A DNA stretch of 29,676 bases from Phycisphaerales bacterium (GCA_018882625.1 VERO01000002.1:1-29676); one strand, 5' to 3'; positions 7,558 through 14,201 are shown, counted from the stretch's first letter. Notes: generated from the sequence alone by a model not told the origin. Numbers and translations are program-made.

Positions 7558-8166
7558 TCATGGCGCCGCAGCCGCGCCGAAGGAAACCGTGGGCACCACA
7601 CGGGCTGACGCATCGGCCTCGAAGAGCGCCATGGCGGCAAACCCGAACGCGCGCGCCACGACGTTCGACGGGAAGACGCTGATGGCCGTGTTCAGCCGCA
7701 TCACCGCGTCGTTATAGGCCTGCCGCGCGAACGCGATCCGGTTCTCGGTGGAGACAAGCTCCTCCTGCAGCGCGAGCATGTTCTGGCCGGCCTTCAGCTC
7801 GGGGTACGCCTCGATGCTCACGGTCAGGCGCGCCAGCAGGGAGTCCAGCATGCCTGAGGCATTCGCCGCCGCATGCAGCGCGGCTACGTTGCCCGGGTCG
7901 CCGCCAAGCGTCCTGAGCGCGCTCAGCGCCGCGGCGCGCGCGCGCGTCACGCCCTCGAGCGTCTCGCGCTCGTGGACCATGTAGCCGCGCACGGCCTCCA
8001 CAAGGTTCGGCACCAGGTCACAGCGCCTCTTGAGCTGCACGTCGATCTGGCTGAAGCCGTTCTGCGCGCGCACCCGCGCCGTGACAAGGCCGTTGTAGGT
8101 CACGACGAGCCACAGCACGGGAATCGCGACGACCACAAGCCCCGCAATGAGAATCGCCCAGAGCAC
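7558..8166 (-). CDS. lemA: LemA family protein
   Basis: A 202-residue LemA protein: an N-terminal membrane segment (residues 2-23) with the rest outside the membrane as a helical domain. The family signature is clear: YNGLVTARVRAQNGFSQIDVQLKRRCDLVPNLVEAVRGYMVHE, then YPELKA and ENRIAFARQAYNDAVMRLN. The biochemical role is unknown; it is often encoded beside M48 metalloproteases or TPM proteins, as here. The start is a GTG at 8166 with no Shine-Dalgarno; TACCAT ends 6 nt upstream, so the message is probably leaderless. It diverges from the DEAD-box helicase with only 32 nt between the two start codons. Confidence 0.93.
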   Translation of the reverse strand: MLWAILIAGLVVVAIPVLWLVVTYNGLVTARVRAQNGFSQIDVQLKRRCDLVPNLVEAVRGYMVHERETLEGVTRARAAALSALRTLGGDPGNVAALHAAANASGMLDSLLARLTVSIEAYPELKAGQNMLALQEELVSTENRIAFARQAYNDAVMRLNTAISVFPSNVVARAFGFAAMALFEADASARVVPTVSFGAAAAP

Positions 8167-8172
8167 GGCGCG

Positions 8173-8178
8173 ATGGTA
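8173..8178 (-). promoter_or_regulatory. Candidate leaderless -10 hexamer of lemA
   Basis: TACCAT on the minus strand ends 6 nt before the lemA GTG. It lies 8 bp from the equivalent box of the divergent helicase gene. Confidence 0.5.
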
Positions 8179-8186
8179 TGGCGCAG

Positions 8187-8192
8187 TACCCT
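8187..8192 (+). promoter_or_regulatory. Candidate leaderless -10 hexamer of the DEAD-box helicase
   Basis: TACCCT ends 6 nt before the GTG at 8199. It supports that GTG as the start over the ATG at 8178, which would put the box inside the coding sequence. Confidence 0.45.
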
Positions 8193-8198
8193 TTCGGC

Positions 8199-9725
8199 GT
8201 GAGCGACCAGCGATTTGCCGCCCTCGGACTGCCGGACCTTCTGGTGCGCACGCTGGCGGCGTGCGGCTTCACCCAGCCGACCGAAGTGCAGGCGGAGGCG
8301 ATACCGGCAGCGCTCGAGGGCCGCGACATGCTCATGCTTGCGCCCACCGGCTCGGGCAAGACGCTCGGCTTTGCGCTTCCGGTCCTCGCGACGCTGCTCG
8401 CAGACCGTCCGCGCGTGCAGCGGTTGCGCACCGGATTGCGCCGCGACAGGACAGACGCCGCACCGCGCCGGGTGGACCCCGCCACGCGACTGCGTGCGAT
8501 CGTCCTGAGCCCGACGCGAGAGCTGGCGCAGCAGGTGGCGCGCGACATCGCGGGCGTCATCCGCGGCACGGTGCTGCGCACCACGGCGGTCTACGGCAAG
8601 AGCCCCATCGAGCCGCAGCGGGCTGCGGTCATGAGCGGAGTTGACGTGCTCGTCGGCACGCCAGGCCGACTACGCGAGCTGCTCGATGAGGGTGCGATCA
8701 CCTTCGCGCACGTGCGCCACGTGGTGATCGACGAGGCGGACCGCATGGTGGACATGGGATTCCTTCCGCAGGTCGAGGACATCATGGCGCTGGTGCCTGA
8801 GCGGCGCCGCGTCATCTGCGCCAGCGCGACGCTGCCGGACCGGATCGCGGCGCTCGTGACGGGCCTCATGCGCGACCAGGCGGAAGTCGGCGTGGGCAAG
8901 CGCAATGCCCCCGCAAGCGACCGTCACAGCCGCTACGTCGTGAGAGACGCCGACAAGGTTGCGCTGCTGCTGGCGCTCGTGAAGGGCCGGCACAAGAAGG
9001 GCGTCGCCGTCTACGCGCGCACGCGCCGGCGCGTGGGATGGGTGGCTGAGGCGCTGCGGCGGCACGGCATCTCGGTGGCGATGCTGCACGGCGACCGCTC
9101 GCAGCGCCAGCGCGATCTGGCGCTCAAGTCATTTGCCGATGGCGATGCGGAGGTGCTCGTCGCGACCGATGTCGCCGCGCGCGGCCTGCACGTGCCGCGC
9201 ATCCGCACCGTGATCAACTACGACGTGCCGCTGATGCCGGAGGACTTCGTGCACCGGGTCGGCCGCGCGGGCCACGGCGGCGGAGCCGCAGAGAGCCACA
9301 CCTTCGTCGGCGAGGATGAGCGCGAGGCCTGGAACCGCGTGCGTGGGCTCGTGCCCGGCGAGATCGCCAGCGCTGTGCTGCCTGACCTCGCGCCGTGGGG
9401 CAGGGCAGCTGCCCGGGCACCAGTCGACGCGGCGACATCGGCCGGCGGGCAGCCAGCGGCGCGTCCAGCCAGCGCCTCGCGCGGCCGCGACCAGCGGAGG
9501 AGCGATCCCCAAGGCAAGGGTCCGCGGACCGGCAAGAGGGGCAGCGGGCAAGGCGAGCGGTCGGGCAAGGCACGCCGTGCCGCCAAGCGGCCGCTGCGCG
9601 GGGCACGTGATGCGGGCGCCACAAAGGCGTCCACCGACGGCGCATCGTTCCGGGGTCTTGCGCGGCGTGCGCCCATCCAGCCCGGCACGGCCGTGGGCCG
9701 AGGCGTGCGGACCGCGGGCCGATGA
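8199..9725 (+). CDS. DEAD-box RNA helicase
   Basis: A 508-residue RhlE-type ATP-dependent RNA helicase. In order: Q motif region (FAALGLPDLL...TEVQAEAIP), Walker A APTGSGKT at 48-55, PTRELA, TPGR, DEAD at 178-181, SAT in CASATLPDR, the C-terminal RecA domain with ATDVAARGLHVP, and HRVGRAGHGG. The last motif has AGH where most members have TGR, so the final arginine finger position is a histidine. Residues from about 400 on are a basic, Arg/Gly/Lys-rich low-complexity tail, as in RNA-binding tails of cold-adapted helicases. An ATG at 8178 is the alternative start and would add seven residues; I prefer the GTG because of the -10 box at 8187. Likely roles are ribosome assembly or mRNA turnover. 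Confidence 0.92.
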   Translation: MSDQRFAALGLPDLLVRTLAACGFTQPTEVQAEAIPAALEGRDMLMLAPTGSGKTLGFALPVLATLLADRPRVQRLRTGLRRDRTDAAPRRVDPATRLRAIVLSPTRELAQQVARDIAGVIRGTVLRTTAVYGKSPIEPQRAAVMSGVDVLVGTPGRLRELLDEGAITFAHVRHVVIDEADRMVDMGFLPQVEDIMALVPERRRVICASATLPDRIAALVTGLMRDQAEVGVGKRNAPASDRHSRYVVRDADKVALLLALVKGRHKKGVAVYARTRRRVGWVAEALRRHGISVAMLHGDRSQRQRDLALKSFADGDAEVLVATDVAARGLHVPRIRTVINYDVPLMPEDFVHRVGRAGHGGGAAESHTFVGEDEREAWNRVRGLVPGEIASAVLPDLAPWGRAAARAPVDAATSAGGQPAARPASASRGRDQRRSDPQGKGPRTGKRGSGQGERSGKARRAAKRPLRGARDAGATKASTDGASFRGLARRAPIQPGTAVGRGVRTAGR

Positions 9726-10297
9726 GCGGGCTGGTCGCAGTGCTGTCGGTGGCGCTCGGGGCGCTCACCAGCCTCGCGGTCCCCGGTGCGGGCGTCGCGC
9801 TCGACGCGGACCCAGTGCCAGAGCCGCGCGACCTCGCGAGCGACGGGCACGCGCTCTTCGTCGTCGGTCGCGCGCACATGCCCGGGCTGGCATGGGTCAG
9901 CGTCTGCAGGGAGTCGACGCTCGTGCACCAGGCGACGATCGAGGCGGCCGACACCGCACGGGCTGCGCATCACATGGCGTGGCCTGACGGCGACGAGGTG
10001 CTCGGCATGCTCTCGGTGGGCTGGCCCTGGCCATTCATCGACATGACCTGGATGCGTGGCGCGCGCGAGGACTTTCCCGCCGACCCGCGCGACAACCTGA
10101 GCGAGTCCGGGAGCCTGACCGACGCCGTCCGCCGCGCCGTCAGCGCCAACCCGCCGCCGAAGGTCACTCTCGTATGGGGATCCCTCGCGGCGAGCGCGGG
10201 CTCGCTCGCGGTGCCGTGGTGGCTTGCGCTCACACTGGCAGCGCGGGCAAGACGATCCGCACCAGCACGTACAGCCCGATCGTCAGCGCGATCATGA
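9722..10297 (+). CDS. Hypothetical protein with N-terminal hydrophobic segment
   Basis: A 191-residue protein I do not recognise. Residues 3-27 are a hydrophobic segment (signal peptide or anchor), and a second one (about 155-176, WGSLAASAGSLAVPWWLALTL) is followed by an Arg/Ala/Ser-rich tail. The middle contains SVGWPWPFIDMTWMRG and has no known motif. Its ATG overlaps the helicase stop codon (ATGA), so it is coupled to the helicase. The last 68 nt overlap the 3' end of the convergent small membrane protein gene; the C-terminal tail therefore may be poorly conserved. Coding is supported by frame continuity and the overlap geometry. Confidence 0.68.
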   Translation: MSGLVAVLSVALGALTSLAVPGAGVALDADPVPEPRDLASDGHALFVVGRAHMPGLAWVSVCRESTLVHQATIEAADTARAAHHMAWPDGDEVLGMLSVGWPWPFIDMTWMRGAREDFPADPRDNLSESGSLTDAVRRAVSANPPPKVTLVWGSLAASAGSLAVPWWLALTLAARARRSAPARTARSSARS

Positions 10298-10484
10298 TCA
10301 GCATCACACGAAGGCTGAACCAGGCGACCTGCCCCCAGAAGCGCTCGACGCTCCCCGCCCGGATCGACTTGTAGGCGATGGAGATGCCCACAATCAGGGG
10401 GATCGACAGGAGCCACCAGGCGTTGCCGATGCCCCGGATCGGCTCGAGGAACGGGATCCACGCGATCGCCGGGAGGCCTGTCAT
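10230..10484 (-). CDS. Small membrane protein, two predicted helices
   Basis: An 84-residue hydrophobic protein with segments near 22-38 (NAWWLLSIPLIVGISIA) and 52-80 (WFSLRVMLIMIALTIGLYVLV). The short loop YKSIRAGSVERFW between them suggests a hairpin in the membrane. Its ATG overlaps the stop codon of the upstream membrane protein gene by four bases (ATGA), so the two are coupled. The 3' end overlaps the convergent gene by 68 nt. Function unknown. Confidence 0.75.
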   Translation of the reverse strand: MTGLPAIAWIPFLEPIRGIGNAWWLLSIPLIVGISIAYKSIRAGSVERFWGQVAWFSLRVMLIMIALTIGLYVLVRIVLPALPV

Positions 10485-10966
10485 GGCATCACCGGAGCAG
10501 GTCGGGCGATCGGGGGCTGGTACCTCGGCCGCACCAGGGCATCGAGCAGCACCACCACGTTCATCAGCCCAGCCATCGAGCAGTAGAGGATGGCGATCTC
10601 ATGCACGCTGGTCACGCTGCGGAGCGAGCTGACCTTCGCGCCGGTGGATCGAGGCACCATCGGGGTGGGCGCATCGAGCATCTCGCCGACCGACCCGCTC
10701 TTGACCCAGGCCGTGTTGACCCAGTCCGCGGCAAACGCGATAGGGCCGGCACCCGCCTGCGCCATGAACCAGAGGTGGTTGTCCTTGCGGTCCACCACCC
10801 CCACACCCCCGATCAGCACACCACCCAGGAAAAGACCCAGGATGCCGACCATCGCGAAGATTCCGCGCTGCACGTGGCCAATCCACATGTGACCGAGCCC
10901 CGGCACCAGCCACCCCATGATGGCTGCAACCCAGTTCAGGCCCTCGTCGTCGGTCACATCTGCCAC
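10481..10966 (-). CDS. Membrane protein of unknown function (TM2-like N-terminus)
   Basis: A 161-residue protein. The N-terminal third (WVAAIMGWLVPGLGHMWIGHVQRGIFAMVGILGLFLGGVLIGG) has the PGLGHxxxG(...)GI(...)G layout of small TM2-like integral membrane proteins; a third segment lies near 130-150 (IAILYCSMAGLMNVVVLLDAL). Similar proteins occur in planctomycetes as an uncharacterised family. The start is the GTG at 10966, with TAGTCT 7 nt upstream and no Shine-Dalgarno; a GTG at 10957 is the alternative. It is coupled to the following small membrane protein, and the two probably act together in the inner membrane. Confidence 0.78.
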   Translation of the reverse strand: MADVTDDEGLNWVAAIMGWLVPGLGHMWIGHVQRGIFAMVGILGLFLGGVLIGGVGVVDRKDNHLWFMAQAGAGPIAFAADWVNTAWVKSGSVGEMLDAPTPMVPRSTGAKVSSLRSVTSVHEIAILYCSMAGLMNVVVLLDALVRPRYQPPIARPAPVMP

Positions 10967-10973
10967 GCGGCGA

Positions 10974-10979
10974 AGACTA
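10974..10979 (-). promoter_or_regulatory. Candidate leaderless -10 hexamer of the membrane protein pair
   Basis: TAGTCT on the minus strand ends 7 nt before the GTG at 10966. Confidence 0.45.
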
Positions 10980-10983
10980 CAGT
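10978..10983 (+). promoter_or_regulatory. Possible -10 hexamer of the 11031 gene
   Basis: TACAGT on the plus strand, 47 nt before the ATG at 11031, overlapping the divergent TAGTCT box by two bases. If used, it gives a leader of about 40 nt, which fits the good Shine-Dalgarno of that gene. Confidence 0.25.
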
Positions 10984-11030
10984 AGGGGCATCGGAGACCT
11001 TCGAGGCACCGACCAATCCAGGAGCACGCG

Positions 11031-11429
11031 ATGACAGGCAAGCAACCCACTGAAGGCATCCCACCCACCGGCCATAGCGGAGTCGTCGACCGCCGGTCAG
11101 GCCTTGATCGCCGTGCCCTCAGCGAGGCGTCACCCACCAACCTCGAGCGCCGCCGCGGCCCCGGTCGCCGCCTGACGGACTTCATCCGCAGCGCCGAGGA
11201 AGGCGAGATGAGCCAGGAGCAGTTCCTGTTCCTGCTGGCGATCGACACCTTCAAGCGGGTCAACCAGAAGACATTCCCCTCCTGGACCGATGTCCTCGAG
11301 GTGATCCGGAAGCTCGGCTACCGCAAGACCATGCCCAGCGAGCTCAATCTCGGCTCGCGAGCCAAGGACTGGACTGAAAAGCCAGACGCCCCGGCAGGCG
11401 TCCACAAGCTCGCCCCCAAGGAGGAGTGA
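11031..11429 (+). CDS. Conserved hypothetical with DRRxGxDRR-type arginine motifs
   Basis: A 132-residue soluble protein. The N-terminal 55 residues carry two related basic motifs, DRRSGLDRR and ERRRGPGRR, that are disordered-looking and could bind nucleic acid or membranes. A helical core follows (LTDFIRSAEEGEMSQEQFLFLLAIDTFKRVNQ...FPSWTDVLEVIRKLGYRK), and the C-terminal 30 residues are charged. I recall similar proteins in planctomycetes but no function. AGGAG lies 7 nt before the ATG, a clear ribosome binding site in a window where many genes have none. It converges on the ferredoxin gene. Confidence 0.8.
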   Translation: MTGKQPTEGIPPTGHSGVVDRRSGLDRRALSEASPTNLERRRGPGRRLTDFIRSAEEGEMSQEQFLFLLAIDTFKRVNQKTFPSWTDVLEVIRKLGYRKTMPSELNLGSRAKDWTEKPDAPAGVHKLAPKEE

Positions 11430-11438
11430 GCCCGCCGG

Positions 11439-11702
11439 TCACTTCTTCTTGAAGTGGTCGGCGTTGATCTGGATGTACTTGGACCACTCGGCCGGCAGGT
11501 CATCCTTCGGGAAGATGGCCTGGACGGGGCACTCGTCGACGCACAGCCCGCAGTCGATGCAGGTGTCGGGGTCGATGTAGAGCTGGGTGGCCTCGGCGTG
11601 GTCGGACTCGCCCTTGGTGGGGTGGATGCAGTCCACGGGGCACACTTCGACGCACGAGGCGTCCTTCACGCCAATGCAAGGTTCAGCAATGATGTGGGGC
11701 AT
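11439..11702 (-). CDS. fdxA: Seven-iron ferredoxin ([3Fe-4S][4Fe-4S])
   Basis: An 87-residue ferredoxin closely resembling the Thermus-type seven-iron ferredoxins (MPH..., PCIGVKD.SCVEVCPV). C9, C17 and C58 should hold the [3Fe-4S] cluster, and C21, C48, C51 and C54 the [4Fe-4S] cluster; the position that would give a second [4Fe-4S] cluster (residue 12) is valine. The tail PAEWSKYIQIN matches the family's C-terminal helix. It is a soluble low-potential electron carrier; its partner is not encoded nearby. A TATGAT box ends 11 nt before the ATG and no Shine-Dalgarno is seen, so the leader is very short or absent. Confidence 0.95.
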   Translation of the reverse strand: MPHIIAEPCIGVKDASCVEVCPVDCIHPTKGESDHAEATQLYIDPDTCIDCGLCVDECPVQAIFPKDDLPAEWSKYIQINADHFKKK

Positions 11703-11713
11703 GGGTCGGGAGA

Positions 11714-11719
11714 ATCATA
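11714..11719 (-). promoter_or_regulatory. Candidate -10 hexamer of the ferredoxin gene
   Basis: TATGAT on the minus strand, five of six bases matching TATAAT, ends 11 nt before the ferredoxin ATG. It starts 23 bp past the terminator of the upstream mini-protein gene, so the ferredoxin is its own transcription unit. Confidence 0.55.
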
Positions 11720-11742
11720 GCCATGGGCATCAGGCCCAAAAG

Positions 11743-11775
11743 CGACGGAAGCCGGCCTCAAGCCGGCTTCCGTCG
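11743..11775 (-). terminator. Intrinsic terminator of the lysine-rich mini-protein gene
   Basis: A perfect 14-bp inverted repeat (11743-11756 with 11762-11775) with a 5-nt loop. Read on the minus strand it follows the mini-protein stop codon by about 29 nt and is followed by GCTTTTGGG, a short T-tract. It is the clearest terminator in the window. Confidence 0.8.
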
Positions 11776-11804
11776 TGATTGCTTGCGAAAGCGAGAGAGA
11801 GCGC

Positions 11805-11870
11805 TTAGCGGCTCTTCTTCGCGGTCTTCTTCGCAGCCTTCTTCGCAGCCTTCTTCTTCTTCTTGGCCAT
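11805..11870 (-). CDS. Lysine-rich 21-residue mini-protein (histone H1 tail-like)
   Basis: A 21-codon gene, too short for usual gene callers. The product begins MAKKKKK, continues with AAKK repeats and ends TAKKSR: 11 lysines, 6 alanines and no acidic residue. The DNA repeats a 12-bp unit (AAGAAGGCTGCG) two to three times. The composition matches the AAKK-type tails of bacterial histone H1-like proteins (HctA/HctB, AlgP), so binding to DNA or RNA is likely, but here it stands alone. Reality of the gene is supported by AAGGGAG 7 nt before the ATG, an upstream promoter with TTGACA, a structured leader and a perfect terminator hairpin downstream. Function unknown; a leader-type peptide or a ribosome-associated basic peptide are alternatives. 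Confidence 0.78.
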   Translation of the reverse strand: MAKKKKKAAKKAAKKTAKKSR

Positions 11871-11887
11871 GGTGTGGCTCCCTTTCG

Positions 11888-11942
11888 AGTTACGCTTCCG
11901 TGTCGGAGTGAGAGGCGTCCCGCGTAACTAGGCTGCCTCTCA
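11888..11942 (-). promoter_or_regulatory. Predicted H-type pseudoknot in the 5' leader of the mini-protein mRNA
   Basis: In the minus-strand RNA, TGAGAGGC (complement of 11935-11942) pairs with GCCTCTCA (11909-11916) in an 8-bp stem; inside its loop AGTTACGC (11922-11929) pairs with GCGTAACT (11888-11895) downstream, also 8 bp. The order is stem-1 arm, 5-nt loop, stem-2 arm, 5-nt loop, stem-1 arm, 12-nt loop, stem-2 arm, which is H-type topology. The last arm ends just before the Shine-Dalgarno (11876-11884 region), where it could control ribosome access. Confidence 0.6.
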
Positions 11943-11989
11943 TTGCCATGTCGAAGTTATCGACGGGCGAGTGAACCGTACTTGAGGGA

Positions 11990-12037
11990 ATGAGAACCGC
12001 TTTGAGCGCATTGTGTCAAGTACCTCGCAAAAAATTT
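11990..12037 (-). promoter_or_regulatory. Sigma70-like promoter with UP-like tract for the mini-protein gene
   Basis: On the minus strand: an A/T tract AAATTTTTT (12029-12037), TTGACA (12014-12019), an 18-nt spacer and TCTCAT (11990-11995). Transcription would start near 11983 and give a leader of about 110 nt. TTGACA is a perfect -35 box, rare in this window. An 8-bp inverted repeat (GTACTTGA 11978-11985, TCAAGTAC 12016-12023) covers the -35 box and the start site and may be an operator. Confidence 0.55.
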
Positions 12038-12122
12038 GAAGCCGCAGGCTGGTGACGGAGCGCCGCGGCATGCTTGAGCTCTCTCGTCACGGCATCGCGC
12101 TGGCCACACGCGGGCACTCTGA

Positions 12123-12866
12123 ATGATCAGGATTCTCCTCAACGGCGCAGATGGTCGGATGGGCTCGCGGATCGAGTCGCTGTGTGCCGATCAGGCGCGC
12201 GGATGCCGCATCGCATGGCGCCGGACATGCGCATCGGGCGCGGATTCGGGTGCCGAATGCGATGTCGTGGTCGACTTCTCCTCGGATGCTGGACTCCGGG
12301 ACGCGATAGGCCTTGCGAGAGGGCGCCGCGTGCCGCTTGTGTCGGGCACAACGGGACTTACGGATGCCACGCGCACGATGCTCGCGGACGCGTCGCGGGA
12401 GATCCCGGCGCTCCACTCCGCCAACATGAGCCTCGGCGTCGCGGTCATGCGCAGGCTCGTGGAGGACATGGCCTGCGCCCTGCACCGGGCCGCGGGCACC
12501 GAGTTCACCATGGAGATCGTGGAGACGCATCACGTGCACAAGCTCGATGCGCCCTCCGGCACCGCGCTCGCGCTGGCGGGCGCGATCGACCGCGGTCTGT
12601 CGAGCGGTGGCGCCACGGCTGCGCACTTCGACCGGTCACGGATCGAGTCGGTCCGGCATGGTGAGGTGATCGGCGACCACGAGGTCCGCGCGCGGGGTCC
12701 CGGGGAGATCCTTGGAATCACGCATCACGCGGTGAGCAGGGACCTCTTCGCCCTTGGGGCACTTCGGCTCGCGGCGTGGATCGTGAAGCGGCCGCCCGGA
12801 ATGCATACCGTGGACGACTGGCTCGCGGAGCTGCTCGCGCGAGCGCGCCAAGGCACACGACCATGA
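12123..12866 (+). CDS. dapB: 4-hydroxy-tetrahydrodipicolinate reductase
   Basis: A 247-residue DapB, the NAD(P)H-dependent reductase of the diaminopimelate and lysine pathway. The nucleotide loop is G8-A-D-G11-R-M-G14. The catalytic segment ETHHVHKLDAPSGTA places H136 and K140 at the positions of H159 and K163 of the E. coli enzyme. VSGTTGL and the C-terminal FALGALRLAAWI also fit. It is about 25 residues shorter than the E. coli protein, mostly in loops after the first strand. No Shine-Dalgarno or TANNNT box is seen before the ATG at 12123; it directly follows an in-frame TGA. The stop codon overlaps the next gene, an M16 homologue, by four bases. Confidence 0.95.
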   Translation: MIRILLNGADGRMGSRIESLCADQARGCRIAWRRTCASGADSGAECDVVVDFSSDAGLRDAIGLARGRRVPLVSGTTGLTDATRTMLADASREIPALHSANMSLGVAVMRRLVEDMACALHRAAGTEFTMEIVETHHVHKLDAPSGTALALAGAIDRGLSSGGATAAHFDRSRIESVRHGEVIGDHEVRARGPGEILGITHHAVSRDLFALGALRLAAWIVKRPPGMHTVDDWLAELLARARQGTRP

Positions 12867-14167
12867 CCGCACCCCAACAGAAGTCCGGCCCCAATTCCCT
12901 GGACGTCCCGCGCGCGGGGGCACTCGCGGACAACCTCATGATGCACACGCTGTCCTGCGGCATGAGGCTCGCGCTCGAGCGCAGCTCCACGGTGAGCAGT
13001 GTGGGCGTCGCATGGCTTCTCCCGGTCGGCAGCGCGGGGGACCCCGACGGCGCCGCAGGTGAAGGCGAGTCGACCCTCCTGGCGGAGCTCATCACGCGAG
13101 GCGCCGGTGACCTGGACTCGAGGGCCTTCAGCGAAGCGCTTGACCGGGTGGGCGCGCAGCGCAGCTGCGGCACCACCGCCTACCACACGCTTGCCACGAT
13201 GACGGTGCTCGGCAGCAGGATCGGGACGGCGCTCGACCTGCTGTGCACGATGGTGCGCAATCCGCGCCTCGATGCCGATGCGCTTGAGCCCGCGCGGTCA
13301 CTCGCGCTGCAGTCGCTCGCATCTCTGGCGGATGATCCGGCGCACCTGGTGATGCTGAGGCTGGCCGGCATCGCCTTGCCTGCGCCCTTCAACCGGACCA
13401 GCTTCGGGCACGCCGATGGCCTGAAGGCGCTCACGCTCGAGGGTCTTCGTGCGGCCTGGGCCAGGCGGTGCGTTCCCCGGGGCTCGATCCTCGGCATCGC
13501 GGGCGCGATTGAGCCGCAGCGCATCATCGACCAGCTCGAGCGCAGGCTCGCAGGCTGGGGCGGCGAGTTCACGGAGCCCGTGCCGACGGCGACACCGTCC
13601 CGCGGCGTGCTGCACGTGCCGCAGCAGAGCGCGCAGGCCCACATCGGGCTTGCGATCGACGCGCCTCCGGAGGGCGATCCCCAGAGCCTTGTGCACAGGC
13701 TGGCCGTGAAGGTCATCGGTGGCGGCATGTCCAGCCGCCTCTTCACGGAGGTGCGCGAGAAGAGGGGTCTCTGCTACTCCGTGGGCATGAGCTACGCCGC
13801 GGGCCGTGACCGGGGCATCTCGCAGGTGTACGCAGGCAGCACGCCCGAGCGCGCCGCACGCACCCTCGAGTGCATACGCACGGAGCTCGCACGTGCAGCC
13901 TCAGGCGTGAGCGCGGAGGAGTTCGCGGGCGCGATCGTCGGACTCAAGAGCAGGCTGGTCATGCAGGGCGAGAGCTCGCTGGCCCGGGCGTCCGCGATCG
14001 CGGGAGACGTGTTCAGGACTGGCCGTCCACGGTCCCTTGCGGAGATGGCCGCCGAGGCGGACCGCATCTCGCTCGGGTCGCTCAACGAGCACATGGCGCA
14101 GGCATTCGGCGCTGACCGCATCAGCCAGGCATCGCTGGCCGTGGTGGGACCCGCCGCCCTGCAGTGA
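12863..14167 (+). CDS. Catalytically dead M16 family protein (non-catalytic chain)
   Basis: A 434-residue M16 homologue. At the place of the zinc motif HxxEH it reads TLLAE (71-75), so it cannot bind zinc as the family does. The C-terminal domain keeps the signature GGGMSSRLFTEVREKRGLCYS with R301 and Y305, the pair that binds substrate in M16B enzymes. This is the pattern of the non-catalytic chain in heterodimeric M16B peptidases and in mitochondrial processing peptidase. Its catalytic partner could be the HxxEH protein at 2048-3268, which has the opposite defect. The ATG at 12863 overlaps the dapB stop (ATGA), so it is coupled to dapB. No signal peptide. Confidence 0.92.
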   Translation: MTAPQQKSGPNSLDVPRAGALADNLMMHTLSCGMRLALERSSTVSSVGVAWLLPVGSAGDPDGAAGEGESTLLAELITRGAGDLDSRAFSEALDRVGAQRSCGTTAYHTLATMTVLGSRIGTALDLLCTMVRNPRLDADALEPARSLALQSLASLADDPAHLVMLRLAGIALPAPFNRTSFGHADGLKALTLEGLRAAWARRCVPRGSILGIAGAIEPQRIIDQLERRLAGWGGEFTEPVPTATPSRGVLHVPQQSAQAHIGLAIDAPPEGDPQSLVHRLAVKVIGGGMSSRLFTEVREKRGLCYSVGMSYAAGRDRGISQVYAGSTPERAARTLECIRTELARAASGVSAEEFAGAIVGLKSRLVMQGESSLARASAIAGDVFRTGRPRSLAEMAAEADRISLGSLNEHMAQAFGADRISQASLAVVGPAALQ

Positions 14168-14186
14168 GGGCGCGATGCCCGCCCCC

Positions 14187-14192
14187 TATACT
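14187..14192 (+). promoter_or_regulatory. Candidate leaderless -10 hexamer
   Basis: TATACT, five of six bases matching TATAAT, ends 9 nt before the ATG at 14202. Confidence 0.5.
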
Positions 14193-14201
14193 TCGCACCT
14201 C

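Noticed and set aside
5899..7608. A 569-codon plus-strand frame opposite the M48 gene
   Set aside because: Antisense shadow with low-complexity Arg/His composition; the minus strand has clear protease motifs.
11723..11911. Plus-strand 62-codon Ser/Arg frame over the mini-protein locus
   Set aside because: It is the antisense of the AAG-repeat gene; Ser runs come from CTT/TCT complement repeats and it reads through the terminator hairpin.
11871..12122. Lysine riboswitch or other known leader before dapB
   Set aside because: I see no T-box or lysine-riboswitch core on the plus strand; the structure present belongs to the minus-strand mini-protein leader.
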